A stretch of DNA of 64,000 nucleotides, taken from Streptomyces sp. DvalAA-43 (GTDB lineage Bacteria; Actinomycetota; Actinomycetes; Streptomycetales; Streptomycetaceae). A program made the position numbers and the translations under genes. Each line of letters opens with the position of its first letter. The first letter of the stretch is position 1. Shown here in pieces: positions 56,175-64,000 of the stretch. The notes under the pieces were generated by a model, which saw only the letters and a program-made list of their open reading frames with translations, did no database searches and was not told the DNA's origin. Where the stretch lies: assembly GCF_900091725.1 (NCBI RefSeq), contig NZ_FMBW01000095.1:1-64000 (forward strand). The letters are read 5' to 3'.

Positions 56175-56957
56175 GTGAAGAACGTCCCCTTGGCCGATGT
56201 CGATGACGTCGACCGGGCCGTCCTGCCGATCGGCACCGACTACCCGCCCGGTCATGTACTGGACTGGCACGAACACCGGCGCGCGCAGTTCCTCTACGGT
56301 GCGACCGGGGTCATGGTCGTCGACACCGCCGAGGGGACCTGGACCGTTCCGCCCGAGCGCGCCGTACTGATCCCGCCCACCACCCGTCACCGGGTCCGCA
56401 TGCTGGGGGTGAGCACCCGGAGTCTGTACATCGAGCCGCATGCCGTCCCCTGGTGGCCTGCCACCTGTACGGTCGTGGACGTTCCGCCGCTGCTGCGGGA
56501 ACTGCTGCTCGCCGCCGTCGAGTTCGAGGTCGATTACCGTCTGTCCGGGCGGGAGGGGAGCATCGCCGCGCTCCTCCTGTACGAGATCGCCGAGCGTGCC
56601 CCGCTCCCGTTCCACGTGGGGATTCCCGCCTCCGCCGACCTCGCGGAGCTCTGCCGCGCGTACCTGGCCGCCCCGGACGCCGACGCCACCAACGCCGTAT
56701 GGGCCGCCAGGACGGCCATGAGCGAGCGTGCCTTCACCCGGCGTTTCCGCGCCGAGACCGGTGACAGCCCGGCCGTCTGGCGGGGCCGCGCCCGTCTGCT
56801 CGCGGCCGTCCCGCTGCTGCGCACCGAGTCGGTCAGCGAGGTCAGTGGCCGTATCGGCTACGCCTCCCCCGCGGCGTTCACCGCTGCCTTCACCCGGGCT
56901 TTCGGCCTGCCCCCGTCCCGCTTCTCCGCGAGCCGCCGGAGCGGCGGCCACGGCTGA
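56175..56957 (+). CDS. AraC-family regulator with N-terminal cupin
   Basis: The 260-residue protein has a cupin-like sensor (HVLDWHEHRRAQFLYGATGV, then VPPERAVLIPPTTRHRVRML) and a C-terminal AraC domain (MSERAFTRRFRAETGDSPAV and VSEVSGRIGYASPAAFTAAF). It probably regulates the divergent transporter gene. The start is GTG 56175 behind AAGGTGG. Confidence 0.9.
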   Translation: MKNVPLADVDDVDRAVLPIGTDYPPGHVLDWHEHRRAQFLYGATGVMVVDTAEGTWTVPPERAVLIPPTTRHRVRMLGVSTRSLYIEPHAVPWWPATCTVVDVPPLLRELLLAAVEFEVDYRLSGREGSIAALLLYEIAERAPLPFHVGIPASADLAELCRAYLAAPDADATNAVWAARTAMSERAFTRRFRAETGDSPAVWRGRARLLAAVPLLRTESVSEVSGRIGYASPAAFTAAFTRAFGLPPSRFSASRRSGGHG

Positions 56958-57109
56958 CCACACAGGTGGAAGAGCCGTATCCCGGCCGCCGTCCCCCGGT
57001 GCGGGTACCATGTCGGCCGAGCAGTCGCATAACAGTTCCCCCGCCGCTCATCGGGCTGGAGTTGGCCGCTGGTTACCTTCACACGGCAGGCAGCGGCTAC
57101 GGTGCTGTC

Positions 57110-58321
57110 GTGGTGATCAACGGGGAGGACACGGCATCCGGGACCGCGCTGCTGATCGCGGCGGCCCCGGTCGGCAAGGGCTGTCTCATCGACGCGACCA
57201 GCGTCCTGCCCACACTGGCGGCGGTCCCGCCCGGCATCCTGACCGGTACGACGGCGGCCACCCTCGTCGAACTCGCCGACCCGACCGACCCGCAGACCGT
57301 CCTCACCCGCGTCCGCGCCGCGGCCACCACCCCCGGCCCGCTCACCCTCTACATAGCCGGGCAGCTGCACCTCGACCACAAGCAGCACCTGATCCATCTC
57401 GCACTCGCCCGTTCCACGCCGACCACCCTGCGCTACACCGCACTGCCCTGGCACTGGCTGGCCGGCGAACTCAAACTGCGCCGACCGGGCACCACCACCG
57501 TCGTCACCGACCTGGTCGCCGCCCCGGACGCCTGGCAGAAGCTCAGCTCCGAGGGCCTCGTTCTCGGCTACGGAATCCGGGTATACGGCCGGATCATCCC
57601 GCCACCGCCCCGCCGCCAGATCGCGGAACCGGCCTATCTGAAGGCTCTCGCCACCGCCTGGCGCAGCGGGATCAACCCGCCGCTCGCCCAGCTCCACGAA
57701 CAGGCCGCCGCCCGAAGCGGATCCCCCGACGCGCTGTTCCTGGCCATCGGCAGCACGGCCGTCGCCTCCCCCGCCGCGTCGACCGCCCAGGATCCGAATC
57801 CGCCGCACCCGGCTCCGGTACCCGCCGCGGCGGCGCCCGCTCCGTTCCCGGCAGAGACCGGGACGGCCGAAGAGGATCCGTTGCCCGCGATTCTCGCCGC
57901 CGCCCACGCCGGGCGGCACGGCGAAGCCGCGTCGCTCGCGGCCATGTGGGAGGGGTGGGCGCTGCGTACCTACGGCGCGGAGTCGGTGCAGGCCACCCAC
58001 TGGCTGGAGGTCCGGGCCGATCTCGCCCGGCTGGCCGGCGACGCGGCACGCAGCTGCGAGCTGTGGATGGCCGCCGCCGACGCCCGCCTGGCCCGGCAAC
58101 AGCCCCCGGACGACCCGGCCGTGGAAGGCGCCGTGGACCGCGCCCACCACCAGTGGCAGGAGCTCCACGATCCGCAGCGGTGCCTGGAACTCGGCCCGCC
58201 CCTGGTCGCGTTGCGCCTCCATGTGCCTGGCCGGCGCCCCGGCGCGGTCGAAGCTCTCCAGCACCGGCTGGCGCAGCTGGACGGCACGCTCCCCTCGGAG
58301 GCCCGACGCGCGGCGCCCTGA
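57110..58321 (+). CDS. Hypothetical protein with TPR-like C-terminal part
   Basis: I do not recognise a named family. The N-terminal domain (GEDTASGTALLIAAAPVGKG, then CLIDATSVLPTLAAVPPGIL and LTLYIAGQLHLDHKQHLIHL) looks globular, and is followed by an Ala/Pro linker and a helical TPR-like C-terminus (AGRHGEAASLAAMWEGWALR then TYGAESVQATHWLEVRADLA). The frame is open from 56966; I prefer a GTG near 57110 because the conserved-looking sequence begins there, but the SD is weak. Full length could be up to 451 residues. Confidence 0.6.
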   Translation: MVINGEDTASGTALLIAAAPVGKGCLIDATSVLPTLAAVPPGILTGTTAATLVELADPTDPQTVLTRVRAAATTPGPLTLYIAGQLHLDHKQHLIHLALARSTPTTLRYTALPWHWLAGELKLRRPGTTTVVTDLVAAPDAWQKLSSEGLVLGYGIRVYGRIIPPPPRRQIAEPAYLKALATAWRSGINPPLAQLHEQAAARSGSPDALFLAIGSTAVASPAASTAQDPNPPHPAPVPAAAAPAPFPAETGTAEEDPLPAILAAAHAGRHGEAASLAAMWEGWALRTYGAESVQATHWLEVRADLARLAGDAARSCELWMAAADARLARQQPPDDPAVEGAVDRAHHQWQELHDPQRCLELGPPLVALRLHVPGRRPGAVEALQHRLAQLDGTLPSEARRAAP

Positions 58322-58340
58322 CGGGCGGCAGACAGGAGCG

Positions 58341-58371
58341 TCCGTGCACGCCCGGGTGGGGCGTGCACGGA
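58341..58371. terminator. Strong hairpin between convergent genes
   Basis: TCCGTGCACGCCC (58341-58353) pairs perfectly with GGGCGTGCACGGA (58359-58371) around a 5-nt loop. It lies between the ends of the hypothetical gene (58321) and the permease gene (58434), so it probably terminates both. There is no U-run, as is common in Streptomyces. Confidence 0.7.
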
Positions 58372-58433
58372 CCGGTGTCATCTCGGCGGACCGTCGGTCG
58401 CGGGCGGTGCCGCGCGGCCCGTCCGGCCGGAGC

Positions 58434-59357
58434 TCACTCCTTTACCGCGCCCGCGTTGGCGCCGCTGACGAAGTAGCGCTGGAAGCAGAAGAAGAGCGCG
58501 GCCACCGGAAGGGTGGACAGCAGGGCCGCCGCGAGCTTCAGCGGATACTGCGTTCCGCCGCCGAGTCCGCCCGAGACGAAGCGGGCCAGGCCCGTGGTGA
58601 GCGTCTCGTACTGGCCGGACTGCGTGCTGACGAGGAAGTGCGTGAACTCGTTCCACGATCCCTGGAACGACAGGATCGTCAGCGTGATCAACGCCGGTCT
58701 GGCCATCGGCAGGACGACGGACCAGAAGATCCGGAACACACCCGCCCCGTCGACCCGTGCCGCCTCCTCCACCTCGCGCGGCACCGACTCGAAGAACTGC
58801 TTCATGATGAAGATGCCCGCCGCGTCCACCATCAGCGGCAGGATCATGCCGGTGTACGTGTCGAAGAGGCCGAAGGTGTTCAGCACCAGGAACTTCGGGA
58901 TGAGCAGTGCCACGCCGGGCACCGCCATCACCGCGAGCACGAAGCCGAACAGCACCGAGCGGCCCCGGAAACGCAGCCGCGCCAGCGCGTAACCCGCCAT
59001 CGAGTCGAACAGCACCCGGCCCGCCGTCACCAGCACCGCGATCAGGGCCGAGTTGCCCAGCCAGCGCAGGAAGGGCACCCCGTCCGCGGCCTGGCTCAGC
59101 CCGAACAGCCGTTGGTACGCGGCCGTGGTGGGAGTGGTCGGCAGCAGGGACAGCGGGTGGGCGGCGGCGTCCGGGTCCGTCTTGAAGCCCGTCACCAGCT
59201 GGAGGGCGAACGGGAGCAGATAGAGCAGCCCCAGCCCGAGCACCGCGCCGTAGCCCACCAGCCGCCACGGCAGGCGGAACCGGCTCAGGACGGGGCGACC
59301 CCGGTCGTGCGGAGCCCGACGAGTCCGTTCGCGTACGGCCGTGGCGGCGGCGGTCAT
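58434..59357 (-). CDS. Carbohydrate ABC transporter permease (MalG-type)
   Basis: The 307-residue integral membrane protein has six helices and the EAA loop EEAARVDGAGVFRIFWSVVL (about 190-209) that contacts the ATPase. It is the second permease of a CUT1 sugar importer. The ATG at 59355-59357 overlaps the preceding permease stop (ATGA). No ATPase gene is present; Streptomyces importers of this type often share the MsiK ATPase. Confidence 0.93.
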   Translation of the reverse strand: MTAAATAVRERTRRAPHDRGRPVLSRFRLPWRLVGYGAVLGLGLLYLLPFALQLVTGFKTDPDAAAHPLSLLPTTPTTAAYQRLFGLSQAADGVPFLRWLGNSALIAVLVTAGRVLFDSMAGYALARLRFRGRSVLFGFVLAVMAVPGVALLIPKFLVLNTFGLFDTYTGMILPLMVDAAGIFIMKQFFESVPREVEEAARVDGAGVFRIFWSVVLPMARPALITLTILSFQGSWNEFTHFLVSTQSGQYETLTTGLARFVSGGLGGGTQYPLKLAAALLSTLPVAALFFCFQRYFVSGANAGAVKE

Positions 59358-60502
59358 CGGTTCCTCCCGGTGCGTGCGCCGCGCTCCCGCAGCGCCCAGC
59401 GCTGGAGCACGGTCAGGACGAGGATCAGGGCGAGCAGGATGAACGCGATAGCCGCGCCCTGACCGAAGTCCGCGTTGTCGAAGCCCGCCGAGTACGACAG
59501 GAAGGCGGGGGTGAGCGTCGTGTTGCCCGGAGCGCCCTGGCCCATCACGTACACCTGGTCGAACACCTGCCAGGTGGAGATCAGCCCGAGTGTCAGCACC
59601 AGGAACAGCACGGGGCGCAGGGCGGGCAGCGTCACATACCGCAGCATCTGACGGCGGTTGACCCCCTCCATCGCCGCCGACTCCTCCAGCTCCCGGGGGA
59701 TGTTCTGGAGGGCCGCGAGGAAGATCAGCATGAAGGTGCCGGAGGTCGTCCACACGGCGAGCAGGATGAGCGTGCACATCGCGACCGAGGGGCCCGAGAG
59801 CCACTCGAACCACGACAGTCCCATCGTGGAGTGATCCGCCAGCATGCCGGTGGGCCGTTCGGGATCGACGATGCCCAGACCTCCCAGGACCAGGGAGAGC
59901 ACCCCGCGCGAGTCGGCGAACCAGTTCGGTCCCTTGACCCCGATCCAGGACAGCATGGAGTTGACGGCTCCGCTGCCCTGGAAGAGGAAGAGGAAGACCG
60001 TGGAGACGGCGATGGAGCTGGTCACCGACGGGAAGAAGAACGTCGTGCGGAGGGCTCCGCGCCCCCGCAGCAGTCTCTGGTTGACGATCAGGGCGAGGCC
60101 CAGTGCCAGCAGGGTCTGCAGGGGGACGGTCAGCAGCACGTAGTAGAGGTTGTTGCGCAGAGACGTGGCGAAGAGGGTGCGGTCCAGGCCGTCCTGGGTG
60201 AGCAGCGAACGGTAGTTGTCCAGGCCGGCGAAGTCGGCCTGCCCGGAGAACGGGTTGGACTGTCCGTCCCAGTGCAGCAGGCTCACCCACAGCGCCATCA
60301 GGATGGGAAGGACCATGAACAGTCCGAGGACGAGCACCATGGGGCTGACGAACAGCCAGCCCCAGGTGCCCTCCCCGCGAAGGCCCGCGCGCCGGGCGCG
60401 GGCCTTCGCGGGCGTGCCGGTCTCGCCGGGGGCGCTGTCAGGTGCGCCGGGCGAGCCGGTCGAACGGGGGGCGCCGCTCACGCGCATCGTGCGGATGGGC
60501 AT
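59354..60502 (-). CDS. Carbohydrate ABC transporter permease (MalF-type)
   Basis: The 382-residue protein has a charged N-terminus (1-45), six membrane helices (first WGWLFVSPMVLVLGLFMVLP) and the EAA loop ELEESAAMEGVNRRQMLRYV. It starts at ATG 60502, 5 bp after the binding-protein stop. It contains a large loop between helices 3 and 4 (GVLSLVLGGLGIVDPERPTG). Confidence 0.93.
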   Translation of the reverse strand: MPIRTMRVSGAPRSTGSPGAPDSAPGETGTPAKARARRAGLRGEGTWGWLFVSPMVLVLGLFMVLPILMALWVSLLHWDGQSNPFSGQADFAGLDNYRSLLTQDGLDRTLFATSLRNNLYYVLLTVPLQTLLALGLALIVNQRLLRGRGALRTTFFFPSVTSSIAVSTVFLFLFQGSGAVNSMLSWIGVKGPNWFADSRGVLSLVLGGLGIVDPERPTGMLADHSTMGLSWFEWLSGPSVAMCTLILLAVWTTSGTFMLIFLAALQNIPRELEESAAMEGVNRRQMLRYVTLPALRPVLFLVLTLGLISTWQVFDQVYVMGQGAPGNTTLTPAFLSYSAGFDNADFGQGAAIAFILLALILVLTVLQRWALRERGARTGRNR

Positions 60503-60507
60503 GGGGC

Positions 60508-61752
60508 TCAGTGGCCCTTCGCGATCGCCTGTTCGCCGTTGCGCTGAAGGTCGGCGAGGATCTTCTTCGGGTCGGCGGTGCGCAGCGACTGCAGTTCGGT
60601 GTTGAACTGGCTCAGGACCTTGTCGAAGCCGGCGATCGTCACCGGGCCCTGGGCGTGGGCGCTGCCGTCCACCCAGGCCTTGGCGGTGGGCCGCTTCTCG
60701 GCGTACGAGGTGAGGGCGCTCGTCCGCGAGGGCATGACTCCGAACGCGTCGGCGAAGGCGAGCTGCTGCTTGGCGGAGGTCAGGTACTTCACGAGGTCGA
60801 CGCCCGCGTCGCGGTGCGCGCTGTCGGCGGCGACGCCCCAGCAGTTACTGAAGGCGAGGGTGCCCTGGCCGGCCGGCCCGGCGGGCAGGGGCGCGATGGC
60901 GTACTTCACGTCGGGGTAGTCGAGCTTCATGCCGCCTTCGAGCCAGTTGCCCTCGATGGTCATCGCGGCCTTGCCCTTGCCGAGCGCCTCACCGCCCCAG
61001 CTGGTGTCCACCTGCTTGGCGAACTTCATCGAGCCCGACTTGAGCAGGGACTGGACGAAGGAGAGCCCCTTGGCGTTCTCCACGGTGTCCGCGGTCATCT
61101 TCTTCTGGTCCGCGTCGGTGAGCCAGCCGCCCGCCTGCTTCATGAAGACGCCGAGCCGCTGGTACTCGTCGCTGGTGACCAGGCCGGTGACACCGTTCTT
61201 GGTGAGCTTGCCCGCGACGGTCCTCAGCTCCTCCCAGGTCTTGGGGTAGTCCTTCTCCGTCAGCCCGGCCTTCTTCCACAGGTCGGTGTTGATGGCCAGA
61301 CCGAGGGTGGAGGTGTCCTTCGGCAGACAGACCAGCTTCCCGTCGTACGAGAACGAGGTCCGCAGCTGCTGGGAGAAGTCGTCGGCGTCGGATATCCGGT
61401 CCCCGTACGGGTACAGCGAGCCGCCCTTCGCGTAGTTCGCGAACTGGTCGGAGTTGACGTAGAAGACGTCCGGCGGCTTGTGCCCGGCGAAGGCCTGGGC
61501 GAGCTGCTGGTTCATGTCCTTGGCGACCTCGACGGAGACCGTGTTCCCCGACTCCTTCGCGTACCCGGCGGCGGCGGCCTTGACCGCCTGGGTCTCGGCG
61601 TCCCCCGAGGTGGCGATCAGTACCGTCAGTTTCTGCTTGGCGGCCTTGTCCTGCTCCGGCTCCTTGTCGCTGCCGAAGCTGGACGAGCAGCCGGTCGTGA
61701 CCAGGAGCGCCGCGCAGGTGGCGAGCGCGGCGAAGGCCGTACGGGTTCCCAT
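60508..61752 (-). CDS. Sugar-binding lipoprotein of ABC importer
   Basis: The 414-residue protein has a lipoprotein signal (LLVTTGCSSS, lipidated Cys22) and a family 1 extracellular solute-binding fold (KLTVLIATSGDAETQAVKAA, DVFYVNSDQFANYAKGGSLY, TSTLGLAINTDLWKKAGL, KAAMTIEGNWLEGG). It captures an oligosaccharide or sugar outside the membrane. I choose the ATG at 61752 since GGAGGA precedes it by 6 nt; the ATG at 61764 has no SD. It is the first gene of the importer operon. Confidence 0.92.
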   Translation of the reverse strand: MGTRTAFAALATCAALLVTTGCSSSFGSDKEPEQDKAAKQKLTVLIATSGDAETQAVKAAAAGYAKESGNTVSVEVAKDMNQQLAQAFAGHKPPDVFYVNSDQFANYAKGGSLYPYGDRISDADDFSQQLRTSFSYDGKLVCLPKDTSTLGLAINTDLWKKAGLTEKDYPKTWEELRTVAGKLTKNGVTGLVTSDEYQRLGVFMKQAGGWLTDADQKKMTADTVENAKGLSFVQSLLKSGSMKFAKQVDTSWGGEALGKGKAAMTIEGNWLEGGMKLDYPDVKYAIAPLPAGPAGQGTLAFSNCWGVAADSAHRDAGVDLVKYLTSAKQQLAFADAFGVMPSRTSALTSYAEKRPTAKAWVDGSAHAQGPVTIAGFDKVLSQFNTELQSLRTADPKKILADLQRNGEQAIAKGH

Positions 61753-61885
61753 GAGTTCCTCCATGAGGGATGAGGCTTGCGGCTCAGCTGCCCGGGGAAG
61801 GGGCGTGCTGTGAATGGACGGCCCGCGGAACGGGCGCGTGGGGGTGTGAGGGTGTGAGACGTGGGGTCCGGGGGGCGTCGGTGGC

Positions 61886-62935
61886 TCAGGCGTCCGACGC
61901 GGAGGTGCTGTCGCGGAGGACGAGCGAGGGTTCGAGCAGGACCCGTTCGGGGGGAGCGCCCGCCTCGGACATCCGGGCGAGCAGCAGTCGGACGCATTCG
62001 CGGCCGACGGCCTCCAGCGGCTGGGCGACGGTGGAGAGGCCGGGAGACAGCAGCGCCGCCATGGGGTTGTCGTCGAAGCCGACGACGGCGATGTCGGTGC
62101 CCGGCACGGCCCGTCGCTCGCGCAGTGCGTGATAGCAGCCCAGGGCGAGCATGTCGCTGGCGGTGATCACCGCGGTCGCGCCCGCGTCCAGCAAGGGTCC
62201 GACGGCGGCCTGCGCCGAGGCGATGTCATCGACGCTCTGTGCCCGCCTGCCGCGCACCGGAAGGCCGTGCCGCCGCATGGCGCGCTGCCAGCCCTCGGCG
62301 CGGTCGTCACCGACCCCGGACCCGCGCGGCCAGCCGAGGAACGCGATCCTGCGGTGCCCCAGACCCACCAGGTGCTCGACCGCGGCATCCGTGCCCGAGG
62401 CGCCGTCGACATCGACCCAGTCGCCGATCTGCCGGCCGGACCACATCCGGCCGAAGGCCACGAACGGCACACCGCGCTTCTCCAGCCAGGCCTGGCGCTG
62501 GTCGCCCCGTTCGGTGCCGCTCAGCACGAACCCGTCCACGCTGTGCAGGTCGAGGAGTTCCTCGTACCCGTCGAGACCCGCGCCGCCGGAGGGCGAGGCG
62601 AAGAGCAGGATCCGGTAGCCGGCCTCGTCGGCGGTCTGGGACAGGGCGTGCAGGAACCGGTCCATGACCGGGGCCGAGGCGCCCGGGGCGGTGGGGCGGA
62701 TGCCGTAGCCGATGAGCTTGCTGGAGCGGGTGCGCAGGGTCTGCGCCGCTCGGTGCGGGCGGTAGCCCACCTCGTCGATGGTACGCAGGACCCGGTCCAG
62801 GGTCTCCGGACGGAGCAGCTCGGGCGAGTTCAGCGCGTTCGACACCGTCTGGGGAGATACTCCGGCCCGCTGCGCGACCGTGGCCAGGGTGACCGAAGCG
62901 GCCTTGGTCGCGGGGTTGTTGGAGGAGCGGGGCAT
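61886..62935 (-). CDS. LacI-family regulator
   Basis: The 349-residue protein has the LacI helix-turn-helix VTLATVAQRAGVSPQTVSNA then LNSPELLRPETLDRVLRTID at residues 15-54 and a sugar-binding core (LIGYGIRPTAPGASAPVMDR, VDGFVLSGTERGD, VVGFDDNPMAALLSPGLSTV). It likely represses the importer operon downstream and the divergent glycosidase gene until a sugar binds. Two matching operators lie just upstream. Confidence 0.93.
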   Translation of the reverse strand: MPRSSNNPATKAASVTLATVAQRAGVSPQTVSNALNSPELLRPETLDRVLRTIDEVGYRPHRAAQTLRTRSSKLIGYGIRPTAPGASAPVMDRFLHALSQTADEAGYRILLFASPSGGAGLDGYEELLDLHSVDGFVLSGTERGDQRQAWLEKRGVPFVAFGRMWSGRQIGDWVDVDGASGTDAAVEHLVGLGHRRIAFLGWPRGSGVGDDRAEGWQRAMRRHGLPVRGRRAQSVDDIASAQAAVGPLLDAGATAVITASDMLALGCYHALRERRAVPGTDIAVVGFDDNPMAALLSPGLSTVAQPLEAVGRECVRLLLARMSEAGAPPERVLLEPSLVLRDSTSASDA

Positions 62936-62974
62936 GGGGATCTCCGGAACCGGTTGTGCGAATGGACGAGTTCA

Positions 62975-63039
62975 TTGGAGCGTTCCAAAACCATTGTCAA
63001 CGCCCTGAGGTCGTCGTTAGGGTTCTTGGAACGCTCCAA
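62975..63039. promoter_or_regulatory. Two LacI-type operators
   Basis: TTGGAGCGTTCCAA (62975-62988) and TTGGAACGCTCCAA (63026-63039) are the same 14-bp site in opposite orientation, 51 bp apart. They lie between the divergent LacI and glycosidase genes, as expected for repression of both, possibly with looping. Confidence 0.85.
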
Positions 63040-63060
63040 TGCCTGAGAGGTTCTGCTCTG

Positions 63061-64000
63061 TTGCACACCACTGTCAAGACCCACGACGTAACAACCTCCG
63101 AGACGGGGGCAGGCCCGTCGGTCGAAGGTCTCCAGCCATTCCTGCATGACGCCTGTGTGACGCTGTACGCCCCGAGCTTCGTGATCTCGCGCGAGGACGG
63201 CCGGTTCGACGGTGCCGCCGACGGCTTCTACCACGGCGACAGCAGGGCGCTCGCCCGGCTGACCGTCGCTGCGGAGGGAATCGCGCTCGCTCCGGTGGGC
63301 GGTGCCCTGGAGGGAGCGGACGGGGCGGGCTTCCGCAGTGTGCTGCGCGGCCTCGGCGAGGACACGGCGGACCCGGCGGTCACCCTGCACCGGCGACGCC
63401 GCGTCGCCCCCGGGCGGCTGGAGGAGACCCTCGAAGTCGCCAACGCCGGGCGGCAGCACGTCCGTGCCCGGCTGATCGTCACTGCCGCGACGGACCTCGC
63501 CCCGATCGAACGCGTCAAGTCCGGACATGCGCAGAGCCCGGTCACCGCCGCGGTCACCGAGGGCGGACTCGCCTGGTCGCGGGGCACCTTCGCCGTGCGT
63601 CTCGGCAGCTCCCCGGAGCCCGTGGCCGTCGATCCGGCCGCCGGGCGGCTGGAGTACGAGATCGAGCTCGCCCCCGGCACCTCATGGACCGCCGTACTGA
63701 ACTGCGCCGCGGCGCACGAGGACGGCGACCAGTTCCCCGCGCCGCCTGCGGACAGCGTGCCCTGGCGCACGCCGCGACTGCGCAGCGCGGACCGGCGCTT
63801 CGACCACTGGCTGAGCCGTTCCACGGACGACCTCGACCGGCTGCGGCTCACCGATCCGGAGAACCCCGCCGATCAGTTCCTGGCCGCCGGGGCCCCGTGG
63901 TTCCTCACCCTCTTCGGCCGCGACTCCCTCTGGGCGGCCCGTATGCTGCTGCCGCTGGGTACCGATCTCGCCGCCGGCACGCTGCGTACCCTGGCTCGCA
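63061..64000 (+). CDS. Glycogen-debranching-like (amylo-alpha-1,6-glucosidase) protein, 3' end outside window
   Basis: The frame from TTG 63061 runs open to the window end (313 codons). The N-terminal glycogen-debranching domain is clear: ACVTLYAPSFVISREDGRFD, then FYHGDSRALARLTV, and later DRRFDHWLSRSTDDLDRLRL and APWFLTLFGRDSLWAARMLL, the start of the catalytic (alpha/alpha) barrel. GAGAGG lies about 12 nt before the TTG, so a non-ATG start is likely. It probably degrades the sugar brought in by the adjacent importer, or a related intracellular glucan; the LacI operators just upstream support co-regulation. Confidence 0.82.
   Translation, partial: MHTTVKTHDVTTSETGAGPSVEGLQPFLHDACVTLYAPSFVISREDGRFDGAADGFYHGDSRALARLTVAAEGIALAPVGGALEGADGAGFRSVLRGLGEDTADPAVTLHRRRRVAPGRLEETLEVANAGRQHVRARLIVTAATDLAPIERVKSGHAQSPVTAAVTEGGLAWSRGTFAVRLGSSPEPVAVDPAAGRLEYEIELAPGTSWTAVLNCAAAHEDGDQFPAPPADSVPWRTPRLRSADRRFDHWLSRSTDDLDRLRLTDPENPADQFLAAGAPWFLTLFGRDSLWAARMLLPLGTDLAAGTLRTLAR

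Overview
The window looks like a Streptomyces chromosome, or a very close actinomycete. It is strongly GC-rich, coding sequence has G/C-biased third positions, GTG starts and ATGA stop/start overlaps are frequent, and many families are typical of that genus (DUF1062, DUF6262, GlxA-type regulators, Streptomyces-type IS701/IS5/ISL3 transposases). Gene content is accessory rather than housekeeping: no rRNA, tRNA or ribosomal genes were seen, and transposase debris and decayed genes are common, as in chromosome arms.

Layout. 1-9 kb is an insertion-scarred zone: an IS701 transposase tail, a complete IS5-family element inserted into an esterase remnant, fragments of other transposases, and a few intact genes (SMI1/KNR4, DUF1062, an atypical orphan response regulator, a methyltransferase, an LD-carboxypeptidase). 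9.1-17.9 kb, minus strand, is the most unusual part: a compact four-gene unit with a membrane-anchored VirD4/TraG-like protein with a degenerate P-loop, a 1002-residue HerA-like ATPase, and two very acidic, proline-rich proteins that share an N-terminal DAPPxPPPP...GDGDVP signature but end in different C-terminal modules. The first three genes are chained by ATGA overlaps. I read it as a candidate undescribed ATP-driven export or conflict system; that is an inference.

18-27 kb holds an esterase, a cupin, a VOC protein, a small terpenoid locus (terpene cyclase, P450, FAD oxidoreductase with one frame break), an oleate hydratase and a GFA protein. 27-31 kb is a second decay zone (MATE, methyltransferase, hypothetical and Tn554-like fragments) around an intact RimK-like ATP-grasp gene. 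31-34 kb is a B3/B4 - PaiB-like - DMT exporter set facing an XRE-cupin regulator. 34-38 kb is a two-gene beta-propeller unit (WD40 plus PQQ-type). 38-43 kb has a nicotinamidase, a decayed histidine phosphatase, a nitrilase-fold protein lacking the usual cysteine, and a TOPRIM protein.

43-57 kb consists largely of divergent regulator/enzyme pairs, several with readable operators: amidase/TetR (two 16-bp palindromes), LysR/hydrolase, GlxA/cupin (whose stop codon lies in the terminal repeat of a 168-bp MITE), epimerase/TetR (two 19-bp palindromes), a 25-bp palindrome before an SDR gene, a Tat-exported carotenoid oxygenase, and TSUP/AraC. 58-64 kb is a sugar-uptake regulon: binding protein and two permeases, a LacI regulator, and a divergent glycogen-debranching-like glycosidase cut by the window end, with two 14-bp LacI-type operators between the last two.
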